The notes under the pieces: generated by a model
Told to the model about the DNA's origin: nothing
The model's database searches: none
Seen by the model: only the letters and a program-made list of their open reading frames with translations
Shown: positions 1-10,231 of the stretch, piece after piece
How positions within the stretch are numbered: the first letter of the stretch is position 1
Layout of the letters: each line of letters starts with the position of its first letter
Translations under genes and position numbers: made by a program
Assembly (NCBI GenBank): GCA_902651635.1
Contig: CACRSC010000026.1
Location: 332,330 to 396,329, forward strand
Direction: 5' to 3'
DNA length: 64,000 bases
Source: Mastigamoeba balamuthi
Taxonomy: Eukaryota > Evosea > Mastigamoebida > Mastigamoebidae

Positions 1-16
1 GGTTTCTCTCTCGCAG

Positions 17-729
17 GAGTTCTACCACAACGAGTACATGAGGGCGATCGAGACGCTCAGGGCGATCGCGTCGGAGATCCCCAACGTCGAGGTGATGCAC
101 AGGCGCAGCGTCGTCGTCGACGGCGTGCGCGTCGTCGGGGCGACGCTCTGGTGCGCGCTGCCCCCGCGGGCCCAGCGCGTTGTCCCGCTGTTCTTCAACG
201 ACTACAAGCTCATCAACCGCGGCGACCGCCTGCTCTCGGTCGCTGACACCGTCGGCTTCCACGTCGACGACCGCGCGTTCATCGCCAAGGAGATCCTCGC
301 GGCGCGCGCCTGCGGCCAGAAGGTCGTCGTCCTGACCCACCACGCGCCCCTGTGGCGCTGCGGCGCGGGGCCCGCAGAGGCCTACTACGACCCCATCACG
401 TAAGCCAGCCAGCGCATTTACGCTGCATAATCGGCGCCAGTGGCACTTGCTGACACCTGCGGGGGTTTGCAGACACGCGACGGCGGGCGACGTGACCGAC
501 CTGATGGGAGGGCCGGTTGTGGCGTGGCTGTACGGCCACTCGCACTGGTTCCAGGACATGACGATCAAGGGGACAAGAGTGGCCAGCAACCCGCACGGCT
601 ATCCTCAAGGTCCGCTGCCGAGTTTTCTGAAACACTTTTTGCCGCTTCTTTCTGACAAGTTGAGTTGTGGCTGCGGCAGATGGCATTATCTACGACCCGC
701 GCTTCTCGATCAGTTTTCCAGTCGACTGA
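17..729 (+). CDS. Metallophosphoesterase, 3' part
   Basis: This is the C-terminal 189 residues of a calcineurin-like phosphoesterase; the 5' end lies outside the window. Bases 1-16 are the end of an intron (CTCGCAG). Exons are 17-399, 473-609 and 680-729, and the two GT-AG introns keep frame. The two late metal-binding motifs of the fold are present: a THHAP motif near the end of the first exon and a GHSHW motif in the second. The last short exon reads DGIIYDPRFSISFPVD followed by TGA. Members of this fold hydrolyse phosphomono- or diesters with two metal ions; the substrate cannot be told from this fragment. The fold is secure, and the exact subfamily is not. Confidence 0.85.
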
Positions 730-1450
730 GACACGAAGGACCCGTCGGCCCAAGGAGCAAAAGACGCGCTGGGATCATATTTATGTATCATGGACACAAT
801 GTAACACAGTGCCACCAACACGAAGAACATGATCTCGCGTTTATCGGATACAAAAGAACACCGCGCCCTCACGGCGNACTTTTATTCATACTTAGTTTTT
901 TCAATGAAACTGGTAAAATGGTACGTTTGGCTGCAAAGACATATCGAGACGTGTTGCTCCAGCACAGAGTACGGGAGGAGATAATTTGACTTTATAATAC
1001 GATCGCCTGACGCAGTTTCCCCGCTGGCCCGACCGCGACTGCGTACGCGCGTAGTCGCTGACAGCATGGTCGTGCTGCGACCACACACAACCGCATGCAG
1101 GAGTTATCTTTCCTGTCGCAAAAAACTGGTTTGGTTGCAAAAAATGAGGAGACGTGCGGGGCTCGACTCTGGGACCCATGGCTCCAGTCTCACCGCCCGA
1201 ACCGTTAGGCCACACGGCTCCTACGGAAAACAATCTTGAGTTTTCTCCCTTTTCTCCTGCCTCCTCTCTTGTCCTTTGCGTGCTTCTCATCTGCCTCCCA
1301 CGCTTGCGCGCAGGTCGCATACGTCGCCCAGTCGCCCGCAAGGGCCTCTCCCCGACCTGCGATCCAACCCGATCGCCGGTATCAATTAATTCTTCGGCGA
1401 TATTGTCATCTGAGGTTGATCTGCGCCAGAGACCGCGCTCTGAGCCAACC
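730..1450. other. Intergenic, with one ambiguous base
   Basis: No convincing gene is visible. There is a single N at 878. The only structured element is the tRNA-like sequence at 1148-1221. Confidence 0.5.
1148..1221 (-). repeat. tRNA-like element (degenerate)
   Basis: On the minus strand this 74-nt stretch looks like a tRNA. Six of seven acceptor pairs form (GGAGCCG with CGTCTCC). An A-box-like GTGGCCTAACGG and a B-box-like AGTCGAGCCCC are present. The anticodon stem does not pair. It shares the TGAGACTG block and the TCGAGCCCC end with the tRNA-like modules in the 36.9-43.1 kb repeats, so it is more likely a tRNA-derived repeat than a working tRNA. Confidence 0.4.
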
Positions 1451-2944
1451 ATGAAACGCTCGAGCCCCACTCCGCCCAACCGCTCCCGCGGCGTTGCGCT
1501 CTACGACCTCTGCCCATGTCCCGTAGTCCTTGTCCTTCTTCGGGGCACTCAAGGTACTTCCCTTGGTCCCCCCTTAGTATACTAACACCGCCAAGTAGAG
1601 CCTCAGGCCGTGCGCGCTATGGCCGAGCACGAGCGTTCTGCGGTGCTGCCGCGTCTGGCAGATCACGGGGGCGATGCCGCGCCCGTCAGCAGCAGTCTGC
1701 TGCGCGAGATCCTCGAGGACGTGCCCGTCAAGGTGTCGCTGTTCGCCTCGTCGTCTGCAGAGGCCCTGCACTCGTTGAGGGCGTACTGCGACGCGGCGCT
1801 CGCGATGGCTGAGCGCGACCTGCACGGCGAAGCCCGCGAGGCCCTGACGAGGTGCTGCACACGGCCGCAACGCGATTGGAGGCGCGCACAGCCTGTGTCC
1901 GCTGTGCTCGGCGTTCTGAAGGCTCTTCGTGAGGAGGTCAGCCCTGTGCTCCGCGCCGTGGCCCTTCCACGCGTGGACGAGGCCTGCCGCTCTGTGGGGC
2001 GCAAGAGCGACGAGCTGGCGCAGCGCCTGCGTGGATACCGGACTCTCGACGTGCCCTTGGCAGTTGGCGGGTCGGGTACGGTGGATATCGCAGTTCTCCG
2101 CGAAGGCAGTGGCGACCTGTCTCTGAGTTGCTGCGGGAGAAGCGTGCGCCTCACAGCGCAGTGCCTGGAGAAGCTGCGTGCTCTCCGGGAGCGCAGCGGA
2201 AACAACGGGAGTTCCGGGGGGGAGTTCCTGTCCGCCGTTTTCTGTCTTGTCCTACGGTACGAGGTAGCGATGGGTCCTAGTGCTGCGAGCCTACACGCGG
2301 CGATAGCACCCGAGCTCTTCCACGCGCTTCACAACGAGTTCGGCATTGCGTTCGAGCTGTTCGCGAGCCTGCTGAATTGCTACAACGGAAACTACTGCTC
2401 GGCGTGGCCTGACGTCGACACCCCGTTCGAAGCGTCGGGAGACTATTTCAACTTCACGCCTGTCCGTGGCTCGTTCGAGGCAAACTCACCGTTTGTAGAG
2501 GAGATGCTCGTCTCGATGGTCAACCGCCTCGAAGTCCTCCTGGCTGGTACCTCTGGCCCTGGCGATTACGACAACGCCTGGGCAGGAGAGCAGTCGCGGC
2601 AGCCTCTGTCTTTCGCGGTTGTCGTGCCCAACTGAGAGGATGCTGAGGGGGTTCGCCGGCTCAAGTCGTCCCGGTTCGTGCGCGGTGTGGTCGTACTTGC
2701 GGCGCGGGGGCATACGTACACGTCTGGAGACCAGTACAAGGCCGCTGCGCCACAGTTCAGGGCAGTGCACGAGAGCTGCTTGGTGTTTTTGCAGAACGAG
2801 TCTGGGGCTGACCGGTGGCCATTCATTGAGAAGAGGCATGCATCTGGCTTACAGCCCCCTAGCTTCTTCAAGGAAGAGATCATCACGGTTGAAATGTCAA
2901 GAAAACGAATTAGAATTCTCGACGAATTAGTGCAAACACACTAG
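1451..2944 (+). CDS. PCIF1-like m6Am methyltransferase, in-frame TGA
   Basis: Homologue of the catalytic part of PCIF1, the enzyme that N6-methylates cap-adjacent 2'-O-methyladenosine using SAM. Exons are 1451-1553 and 1599-2635; the 45-nt intron ends with a TACTAAC branch site and TAG. The first 379 residues stop at TGA 2633-2635, but the same frame stays open to TAG at 2942-2944. It keeps family-like sequence there, with AVHESCLVFLQNESG resembling the human C-terminal region. The catalytic block GSFEANSPFVEEML is clear; the human motif is NPPF and here it is NSPF. The N-terminal WW domain of the animal protein is absent. The TGA falls where, from memory, human PCIF1 has a Trp (IPEW versus VPN-stop). 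It may be a nonsense mutation, a readthrough site or a sequencing error. Confidence 0.75.
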
Positions 2945-3312
2945 ACCGAGCACTTGCTGAATATAAAAGATCGGAAATCAGGGCCAGTTCTCTTCAAAAC
3001 TAGAATTCTCGTTCCCTGTGCACATCAGATGCGCACACGCCACTTTGGAGGGGACTGCCTCGTACTGAGTTGCCATAAACAGCGCATGCAATTCGTTGTC
3101 ATTTCGGTGTCTGTGCCTCCGTCTTTGAGATGACTGAACCACAGGGTATCCCCAGTACGCCCCAGTAACTGCTCCAACCCTCAGTTTGCTCCGGATGACC
3201 CCTCTCTGGAAACAACGCGGCAACCGAGCAGATATTTCGGGGGTGATTCCCCGGCACCTCAACACAGCTCTATTGCTGTGTGATGCCGGGGCTGTGTGTC
3301 TGGAGAGACTGA
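2945..3312. other. Intergenic
   Basis: No gene seen. It contains a GATATTTCGGGG-type AT/GC motif at about 3231, like others upstream of genes in this window, and lies upstream of the first F-box-like paralogue. Confidence 0.4.
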
Positions 3313-4397
3313 ATGCCCCGTGCCCTGTCTGGCCTGAACAAGAAGCAGAGGCTCGAGGCTGCCCCTGCAGACCACGGAGGGTCCCTCCCGCAGGTCCTCT
3401 TCGCTCTGCTGCTCGATCACGCCGTCTCGTGGGCCGCAGCCCGCGCCCTCTCGTCGACGTGTCGCTCCGCCCGCAGCGCCTACACCAGCAGCCCCTGGCA
3501 CCGCCTCGTCCCCGCCGCTGCCGCCCTGCACTCGTGCTGCGTTGTCGGGGAGGAGACCAACGGCTGCGCCGAGGAGGTGAGCCAGATCGGCCGCATCCTC
3601 GCCATGGCCACTGAGGCCACCGTCAGGTCCGCTTCTCACACCGGAAACACCGGGCTTTTTTCTGCGCCGGTGACGTACTCGATCGAGCACAGGCACACAA
3701 ACACGCACAGCACACCCCGGCTTCCTGACACGCGACCCAAGCTGACTGGTCTCGCCACTGCTGGCTGGGCGACAGGCTCAAGTTCCTGAGGGCGGCGAGG
3801 TACTGGGCATCCAGGGAGAGCAGCTCCGAGGCGCTGCTGCGCTCGGTCCCCCGGATGCGCGTCGCCGTCAGCAACGGCTGGATGTGGCTGCAGGACCCCA
3901 TGCTGCGGTTCTCCTGCAGCCTGATGATACCGGGGCCCTCGGACGACGGCAGGCCGCACATCTTCGAGTCAATCATCCTGACCGGGCACGTCACCGAGAG
4001 CTGGGGCTTCAACTACGCGCCGGCCGGCAGCGTCGCGGCCGCTGAGTGGGTCAGCGACGCGGAGGAGCACGCGAGGGCCGTGATGGGCGACAACTGGACC
4101 TGCTTCAACGAGCCGCAGCCCCCGGGGGTCTGCAGGTGGCAGGTGGACGCGGACGCTGGCGACGCCGTGGAGAGCACGCGCAGGGCGGCCAGAGAGGAGC
4201 TGTGCCCGCTGGTGGCAGAGCTGGCCGGCAGCATCGGGTGCGCGCCCACAGAGCTCGTGGCGTTCGTTTTCCACATGATCGAGGGGACCGACAACGAGGT
4301 GCTCGACTACTGCCTTTTCTCCGAGTCGGAGGACCCGGATCCCTGGAGGCTCAACAGCTACCTCGTCGAGCAGAACCTCTCCTGCCACTTGCACTGA
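3313..4397 (+). CDS. F-box-like protein, paralogue A
   Basis: 311 residues from exons 3313-3626 and 3776-4397; the intron splits an Arg codon. Residues about 25-70 look like an F-box: a LPQVLFALLL start, then TCRSARSAY, then a final W and LV. If so, the protein could connect substrates to an SCF ubiquitin ligase. The rest (about 105-311) begins FLRAARYWAS, contains RMRVAV and HIFES, and matches no family I recognise. It has one paralogue immediately downstream on the same strand with the same intron position and phase. F-box assignment is moderate; the C-terminal domain is unassigned. Confidence 0.7.
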
Positions 4398-4482
4398 GAG
4401 ATGCCCTCCCCTGAAGCAACGTCACACCGTCTATATCTTTTGGGTGCTTTTCTTCCAGTTGTTTTGACTCAGTTTTTGCGTG

Positions 4483-5549
4483 ATGCCCCACCCAGCAGCC
4501 AGACCATCGAAGAGGAAGAAGAAGACACAGGAAGCTCCGCTTCCAGCCTTCCCGCAGGCCGTCTTCGCTCTGCTGTTCGAGCACGTCGACTCGCGTGCCA
4601 CTGCCTGCGCGCTGGCGTTGACGTGCCGCTCGGCCCGCCTCGCCTTTGTCCGCAGCCCCTGGGGACGCCTCGTCCCCGCTGCCGTCGCCCTGCGCCCCTA
4701 CTGCTCTGCCAACTGGCAGGGGCCCAGTGTCTTTGCCGGGGAGATCGAGCAGCTCGACAGCATCCGCGCGCTGGCCACCAGGGCTACAGTCAGGTCCGTT
4801 TTTCCTTAGAGAAATGGGGTGCTCCTCTGCGCCGGCGTGTTGAAGCTCTCTCCTGTGCTGTTTCGAAGTCCCCACACCCAAGAGGCGTCTCACACCAGAC
4901 TTTTCTCTCCCTGTCTGTCAGGCTGAATTTCCTGAGGGCTGCGAGGCACTGGGCGTCCAGGGAGCGCAACTCCGAGGCCCTGCTGCGCATGGTCCCTCGG
5001 ATGCGCATCGCCATCTGCAACTCGTTTGCGATGCCTTTCGGGCTTGTGGTGCAGCTGGGCTGCTGCCTTATGATACCGGGGCCAGCCTGCGACAGCCCAC
5101 ACATCTTCGAGTCGCTCCTCTGCAAAGGAGACGGCCTCGATAGATGGTGCTTCACCTACGTGCCTGCAGGGAGCACATCAGCCGGCGAGTGGCTCGCTGG
5201 CTTAGAGCATCGGACAGTCTACCTCCGAGAGAGCAAAGATGAAAATGTCGGGAACGCAGTGATTCCTGTCTCTGGCGTGCGCAGGTGGGCGGTCGCCTCG
5301 GCCGCCGAGGAGGAGGAGGCCGAGGAGTTGGTCAGCAGCGTGGCAAAGATAGAGCTGTCGCTCCTGCTGGCCGAGCTGTCCAGGAGCATCGGGTGCACGT
5401 CCCACGAGCTCACCAAGTTCGTGTTCCACACGATCGAAGGCATCGACAATTACGTGTTCGGAAACCAACTCTGGTCCGACTCGGACCAGGTATCGGCCAT
5501 CAACAGGTACCTTGTCGAGGACGAGGCCCTCCAAAGCGGGCTGTGCTGA
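4483..5549 (+). CDS. F-box-like protein, paralogue B
   Basis: 312 residues from exons 4483-4793 and 4922-5549, with the intron at the same position and phase as in paralogue A, 86 nt upstream. The N-terminus is more basic (RPSKRKKK), followed by the F-box-like stretch FPQAVFALLF to SPWGRLVPAA. The C-terminal region shares RMRIAI, LMIPGP, PHIFES, SIGCTSHEL and FVFHTIEGIDN with paralogue A. The conserved blocks are separated by variable, acidic linkers (AAEEEEAEE). This points to a tandem duplication followed by divergence. The start is the ATG at 4483. Confidence 0.7.
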
Positions 5550-5681
5550 ACGTGGGACACGACCTGGACCCCACTGCTGGGAAACTCAACTCGAATGGAC
5601 CGCTTTGGTATGTTGTGCTGATGGCCAAAATCGTTTCCATCTTATCATCCGTGCGGGCGCTGCTGCCTCTGCTGCTGCCAG

Positions 5682-6899
5682 TCAATTGTACGCCCGGGAC
5701 ACCAGCTGAGACACTCCCGTGATCTCGGCCCTGAGTCGCATGATCTCGCCGTCGCGCTCCTGCACTGCCCTTTCCTTGCGCGCGATGACCTGCCGGGACC
5801 TCTCGCAGACGGCCTCCACGTCCTTGTCGTGCCTCTCCTTGGCCTCCGCCAGCTGCCCCCTCAGGGCCTCGGCCTCGGCCCTCGCTGCCTCTGCCCTGGC
5901 CTCGCTCTCCCGCAGCTTCTTGTTGAGCGCCTCAGCCTGCAGCGCATGGGCCGCCTTGGCCGCTGTGACTGACTGCTCGGCAGCGGCCACACGAGAGGCC
6001 GTCTGCGAGATGCGCGACAGCAGTCGCTGCTCGATCGAGGAGCACCTGCGGTCCGAGTCCTCGATGCACGCGGCACGCACTCGCTGCTCCAAGTCGGCCA
6101 GCCTCCTGCTGTACTCCTCCTGCGCGGCACAAACGCTGGCTCAGCGAACCACACACACAGACGCCCACCGTCCCAACACGACGCCCGTACGAACACGCTC
6201 CTGGTGCAGCAGCTGGTTGTAGTGGTCCGTCAGCTCCCGCCGTTCTCTCTCCCACTGCTCCCTCGCTTGCCCGAGCTGAAAAAGGCGCGTTGAAATTCGG
6301 TCAATTGAGAGGCTTCGGCAGAATCAGAGCCATTGGTCAGTTGATTCTGACGTACACCGCAGTCGCCGATCTCCCTGCGCACGCGCGCGGTCTCTGTGTC
6401 GATGGCGGCCGCGCGCGACCTGCGCTCCACCTCGATCTCCGCGCGCAGGGCGTCGGCGATCTCGCTGGCGTCCTTGGCTGACGCCACCGCCTTGTCGCGC
6501 TCGGTCGCCAGCTGCCGCGACCGCGTCTCCGCCCTGCGCTTCTGCAGCTCCAGCTCACGCTTCTCGTCGCTCGCTGCAACGGTACCCGAGGCGACGCAGT
6601 TGCCGTCAGCGATATTTGGAACCGAAACCGCCGCCTTTCCCAGGAAATTCGGGTTTCCATCGGATTTCGGGGGTCCCAGCGGCTCTCGGGAGCAGAACGG
6701 GGGACGGGGAAGGCAGGCGAGCACCTGCCCTGTCGCGAGCGGCGTTGGCCTCGACGAGGGTGTCGCACGAGCGCGCGAGGTCCGCGTGAGAGCGCTGGAG
6801 CTTGTCCACGAGCTCCTCGAGGCACCGGATGCGCTCGCGCTGGTCCGCGGCCTTGACCTCGCGCAGCTCCTCGCGCAGATTGCGAACCACCAGCGCCAT
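5682..6899 (-). CDS. Coiled-coil protein
   Basis: 303 residues from four minus-strand exons: 6899-6725, 6573-6356, 6275-6195 and 6119-5682. All three introns keep frame; donors are GTGCTC, GTACGT and GTTCGT. Nearly the whole protein is heptad-like, rich in Glu, Arg, Ala and Leu (for example LREELREVKAADQRERI and ALRAEIEVERRSRAA), so a long alpha-helical coiled coil is expected. No enzymatic or membrane segment is seen. Such proteins often scaffold cytoskeleton, centrosome or vesicle tethers, but nothing here chooses among these. It is transcribed divergently from the exoribonuclease gene 151 nt away. Confidence 0.75.
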
Positions 6900-7050
6900 T
6901 CTCGCGCAGTCGCCTTCGCAGCGAAAAATTGAGTTCCCGAAGATATTCTCGGATTTACGATATCGGAGGGAGAATATCCCGAAGGCGACGAGATTGCAAT
7001 CTCGGCCGTTGGCTCGTCTGAACAACGAACAGAACACCGTAGGCAACGCA
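6900..7050. promoter_or_regulatory. Bidirectional promoter with inverted repeat
   Basis: The 151-nt spacer between divergent starts at 6899 (-) and 7051 (+) holds GATATTCTC at 6942-6950 and its inverse GAGAATATC at 6970-6978. Both sit in AT-rich context inside GC-rich DNA. Related motifs occur at 24255-24278 and 59334-59342, also between divergent genes. Confidence 0.45.
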
Positions 7051-9663
7051 ATGGGCGAGAGCGGCAAGGGGGTCGACGTGGACGCGCTGTGGGGCAGGCG
7101 AACCGAGTTCCTGGGGCTGGTGGAGTACTCTGGCGACGACTCCTGCGCCGCCTTTGTCCGCGACGTCTTCGGGTCGCAGTTGGCCCTCCCTCTCCGGGCA
7201 CCGCAGGGCGCACAGGCACCTCCAGCACAGCCCTCGCAGCCACAGCAGCCAGAGCAGCAGCAGCCCGCACAGGAGGAGCAGACGCAGCCGGAGCACAGGC
7301 AGGCCCTGCAGCAGCAGCAGGAGCAGGAGATGCAGCTGCAGCTGGAGCACCTGCGGAGGCGGCAGCAGCAGGAGGACGGCCAGCACCACGAGCTGCTGAA
7401 GCTGCCGCCGGGCACGCTGATCAAGGTCGCCGTCAGGGCCTCGGGGTCGCCCGCGCGCTGGGTCGCCATGGCGGCCGACGGCTGCTCCGCGGTGCCCCTG
7501 GCCTTCCCTGGCAGGTGCGAGCCATTCCGCCCCATTTTCTCTCTCTTTCCTCGCCCCGCATCACTTGACATGAAATGGAGTTTCCCCCCCACTCTGCCTA
7601 CGTCACTGCACACGTCAGCGCGAGAAATTCCACGGGCAATTCCAGGCCCCTTCTCCTCCCCTTCTCTCTCCCCCCTCATCGCCTCTCTACGCAGCGCTAT
7701 CAGTGCGGCCTACGGGCTGGCGTGCAAGAACGGCGTGGACCCCGCGTTCCCCGGCGACGTGCTGGCCGAGGTGCGGGCGCTCGTGGAGAGCCCGGGCCTG
7801 GACGACACGTCCCTGCGCGACCTGGCCCACCTGCCCTTCGTGACCATCGACAACGCCGACAGCCGCGACCTCGACCAGGCCATGTACCTCCGCCGCCGCG
7901 CCTCCGGCGGCTATGATGTCTTCTACGCCCTGGCCGACGCCTCGCACTACGTCCGCCCGGGCACCGCCCTCTTCCGCGAGGCCCTGCGCCGCGGCTCGAG
8001 CTACTACCTGCCCGGCTTCGCTGCGCCCATGCTGCCCCCGGAGCTCAGCGAGGGCCTCGTCTCGCTCAACCAGGGCGCCCTCAGGCGCGCGCTGGTCTTC
8101 GAGATGGCCGTCGGCGCCGGCGGCGAGCTGGCAGAGACGCGCGTCTACCGCGGGCGCGTGGCCAGCAGGCGCAAGCTGAGCTACGCGGGCGTCCAGCAGT
8201 TCTACGACGCGGGCTGCGCAGCCGGGGAGCTCGCGGGGCAGGACTTCAGCGAGACGCTGGCGCTGCTCGCGGAGCTCGGGCGCCTGCGCATGGCCGACGC
8301 CGTCGAGCGCAGCGTCGTCAGGTTCCAGCGCGCGGAGCTCGGCGTCGGCACGCGCGGGCCGGGCGCCTCGTTCAGCCTCGTCTGCGACGCCCGCATCGAC
8401 TGCGAGAAGTACAACGAGCAGATCTCCCTCCTCTGCAACATCGCCGGCGCCCGCATCATGCTCGACGGCGGCGCCGCCTCCAGGGTCCGTGCCACCTCCC
8501 CTGGGGGCCCGGGCTGACGCGGCGTCCCGCTCAACGCGCAGGACGGCGCGATATGGCGGGTGCACGCGGAGCCGCCGGAGCAGCGGCTGGCGTCGTTCCA
8601 GAGGTTCACGGAGCGGCTCGCGGAGGTGCGCGGGGACCCGGCGCTCGCGTGGCGCAGGCGCGAGGGCGGCGAGCGCATGGCCGACTTCCTGGCGCGCCTG
8701 CCCGCCGACAGCCGCGCGGCGCGGGCGCTGCACAGGGCCGCCATGATGACCAACGTCGCCGCTGAGGTCGGCGTGGAGCCCGGGCCCCACTTTGGCGTCG
8801 GCGCAGAGGTCTACGCGCGCTTCTCGAGCCCCATGCGCGAGATCGAGGGCACCTGGCTGCACCGCGAGCTCGTCGAGCTGCTCGGCATCGAGAAGGAGCA
8901 CGCCGACGTGCGGCTGCGCGCCTCGGTCGTCGAGAGGTAACCGCCAGCCGCGACTCTCTTTCTGCTCTGATTCCCCCGTGCTCTTCTTGGCAGCGCGCGG
9001 GCAGCGAGGCGCCTGCAGGGGCAGCTGACCAAGGACGCCAACCGCCTGGCCATTGACGCGGTGTTCGCGGGCGACCTCGCGTGGCCGCCGGCGGCGAGGC
9101 CCGTGCGGCGCGGGACGGTGCTGGGCATCGGGCGCGACAAGCAGCGCGTCTACGTGGAGCTCGACAACCCGCCCGTCGAGGTCAAGATGTACCTCGGCCG
9201 CCTCGAGCAGCGCACCGGGCGCCCCTACGACATCGACCGCGAGGCCGCCAGTGTCCGCATCGGCGACACGCTCATCCGCGTCGGCGACGCTGTGGGGCTC
9301 CGCGTGGTGGCGGGCGCGTCGGCTGACGAGCCGTGGATCGTGGAGCCCGTCTGCGGCCCCGTGGCCGACGCGTACAGGGCGGTGGCGTCGACCAAGGACG
9401 CGGCTGCAGCGGCGGGCAGGGACCAGGAGCGCGGGAGGAGGAGGCTCGAGCCCGTGGCGGCGTGCGACGCGGGGGCGCAGATGCAGCAGGTGAGGGAGAG
9501 GTCGCGGTCGAGGTCCAGGTCCCCGTTCGGGCCGCGGCTGGCCGAGCCCCCCAAGCCGCACTGGATACACGTGGTGAGGAGGGACCAGCAACAGCAGCAG
9601 CCGCAGTCTGCTGTGGTTACTGTGGTCCCTCCGCCGCCTCAAGCACAGCCTGTGGAGGCGTGA
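7051..9663 (+). CDS. RNB-family 3'-5' exoribonuclease (RNase II/R-like)
   Basis: 772 residues from exons 7051-7514, 7695-8484, 8542-8936 and 8994-9663. The RNB signature is at about residues 205-216: TIDNADSRDLDQ. Its spaced Asp residues bind the catalytic Mg2+ that cleaves RNA from the 3' end. The final D of the usual DD pair is Q, a form I associate with a bacterial-type RNB subfamily. The N-terminal ~150 residues contain a Gln-rich, coiled-coil-prone stretch (about 60-115) rather than clear cold-shock domains. The C-terminus after residue 550 has a basic RS-rich tail (RERSRSRSRS) and a Q/P-rich end. No PIN domain is visible, so it is unlike Rrp44. Confidence 0.85.
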
Positions 9664-10231
9664 CCAAGAATCGATCAACTGAAATAGTGGAACAGGGTCA
9701 CCACCAATCCCGAACCAGTTCATACAGATTCAAATTTGTGAGCATAGCTCTAATGCGGATCATGTGCTGCTGGCCGTGCAAGTTCGCGGTACAGGTAGCC
9801 TGACACAACACCATTGCTCTGTCATGTTGGAAAGCAGCTACTATTTTGATGACTTCTCCTACTACAACATGACATTGATGCGGGACGAGATCATCCAGGG
9901 GTTGGGTTCTGCGACGGTATGCACCACGCCAGGAGCAGGGCGCACAGGCTCATAGTACGCCCCTGGGTAAGTGAGCAGTCTGCGTCCCGGAATCACATGG
10001 GGCACAACCACGGGACAGCCAGAAGAGGCGGGGGGCAGTCATGAATCTGCAAACAAGGACAGACGTCGTTGCCACGCCAGGCGCAAGCACAGCCAGAGGT
10101 GACCAGAACAGAAAAGAAAAACGGCTTTATGTGAGGAGTGCTTGTGGTTACTGCGGGGCTGCTCTGAGTTCCTGTGCTCCGAGTGCCTCCCAGCGCGCAA
10201 GCAGCTCCCAGCGCGATGCTCGTCCTCCCTG
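9664..10231. other. Intergenic
   Basis: Convergent spacer between the exoribonuclease and thioredoxin genes. No gene is seen. A short GCACCACGCCAGGAGCA sequence at 9921-9937 recurs at about 40774-40790 after the secreted-protein gene. Confidence 0.4.

Noticed and set aside
2633-2635. TGA as a sense codon (altered code) or selenocysteine
   Set aside because: Other genes in the window end in TGA at the expected place (for example at 729 and 4397), and the residue expected here is Trp, not Cys/Sec.
7687-9723. Very long minus-strand open frame over the RNB gene
   Set aside because: It is the antisense shadow of GC-rich coding exons; it crosses the splice sites of the real gene and has no domain character, only His/Arg/Gly-rich sequence.
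9921-9937. GCACCACGCCAGGAGCA shared with about 40774-40790
   Set aside because: Identical 17-mer after two unrelated genes, but too short to separate from chance or a common 3' signal without genome-wide counts.
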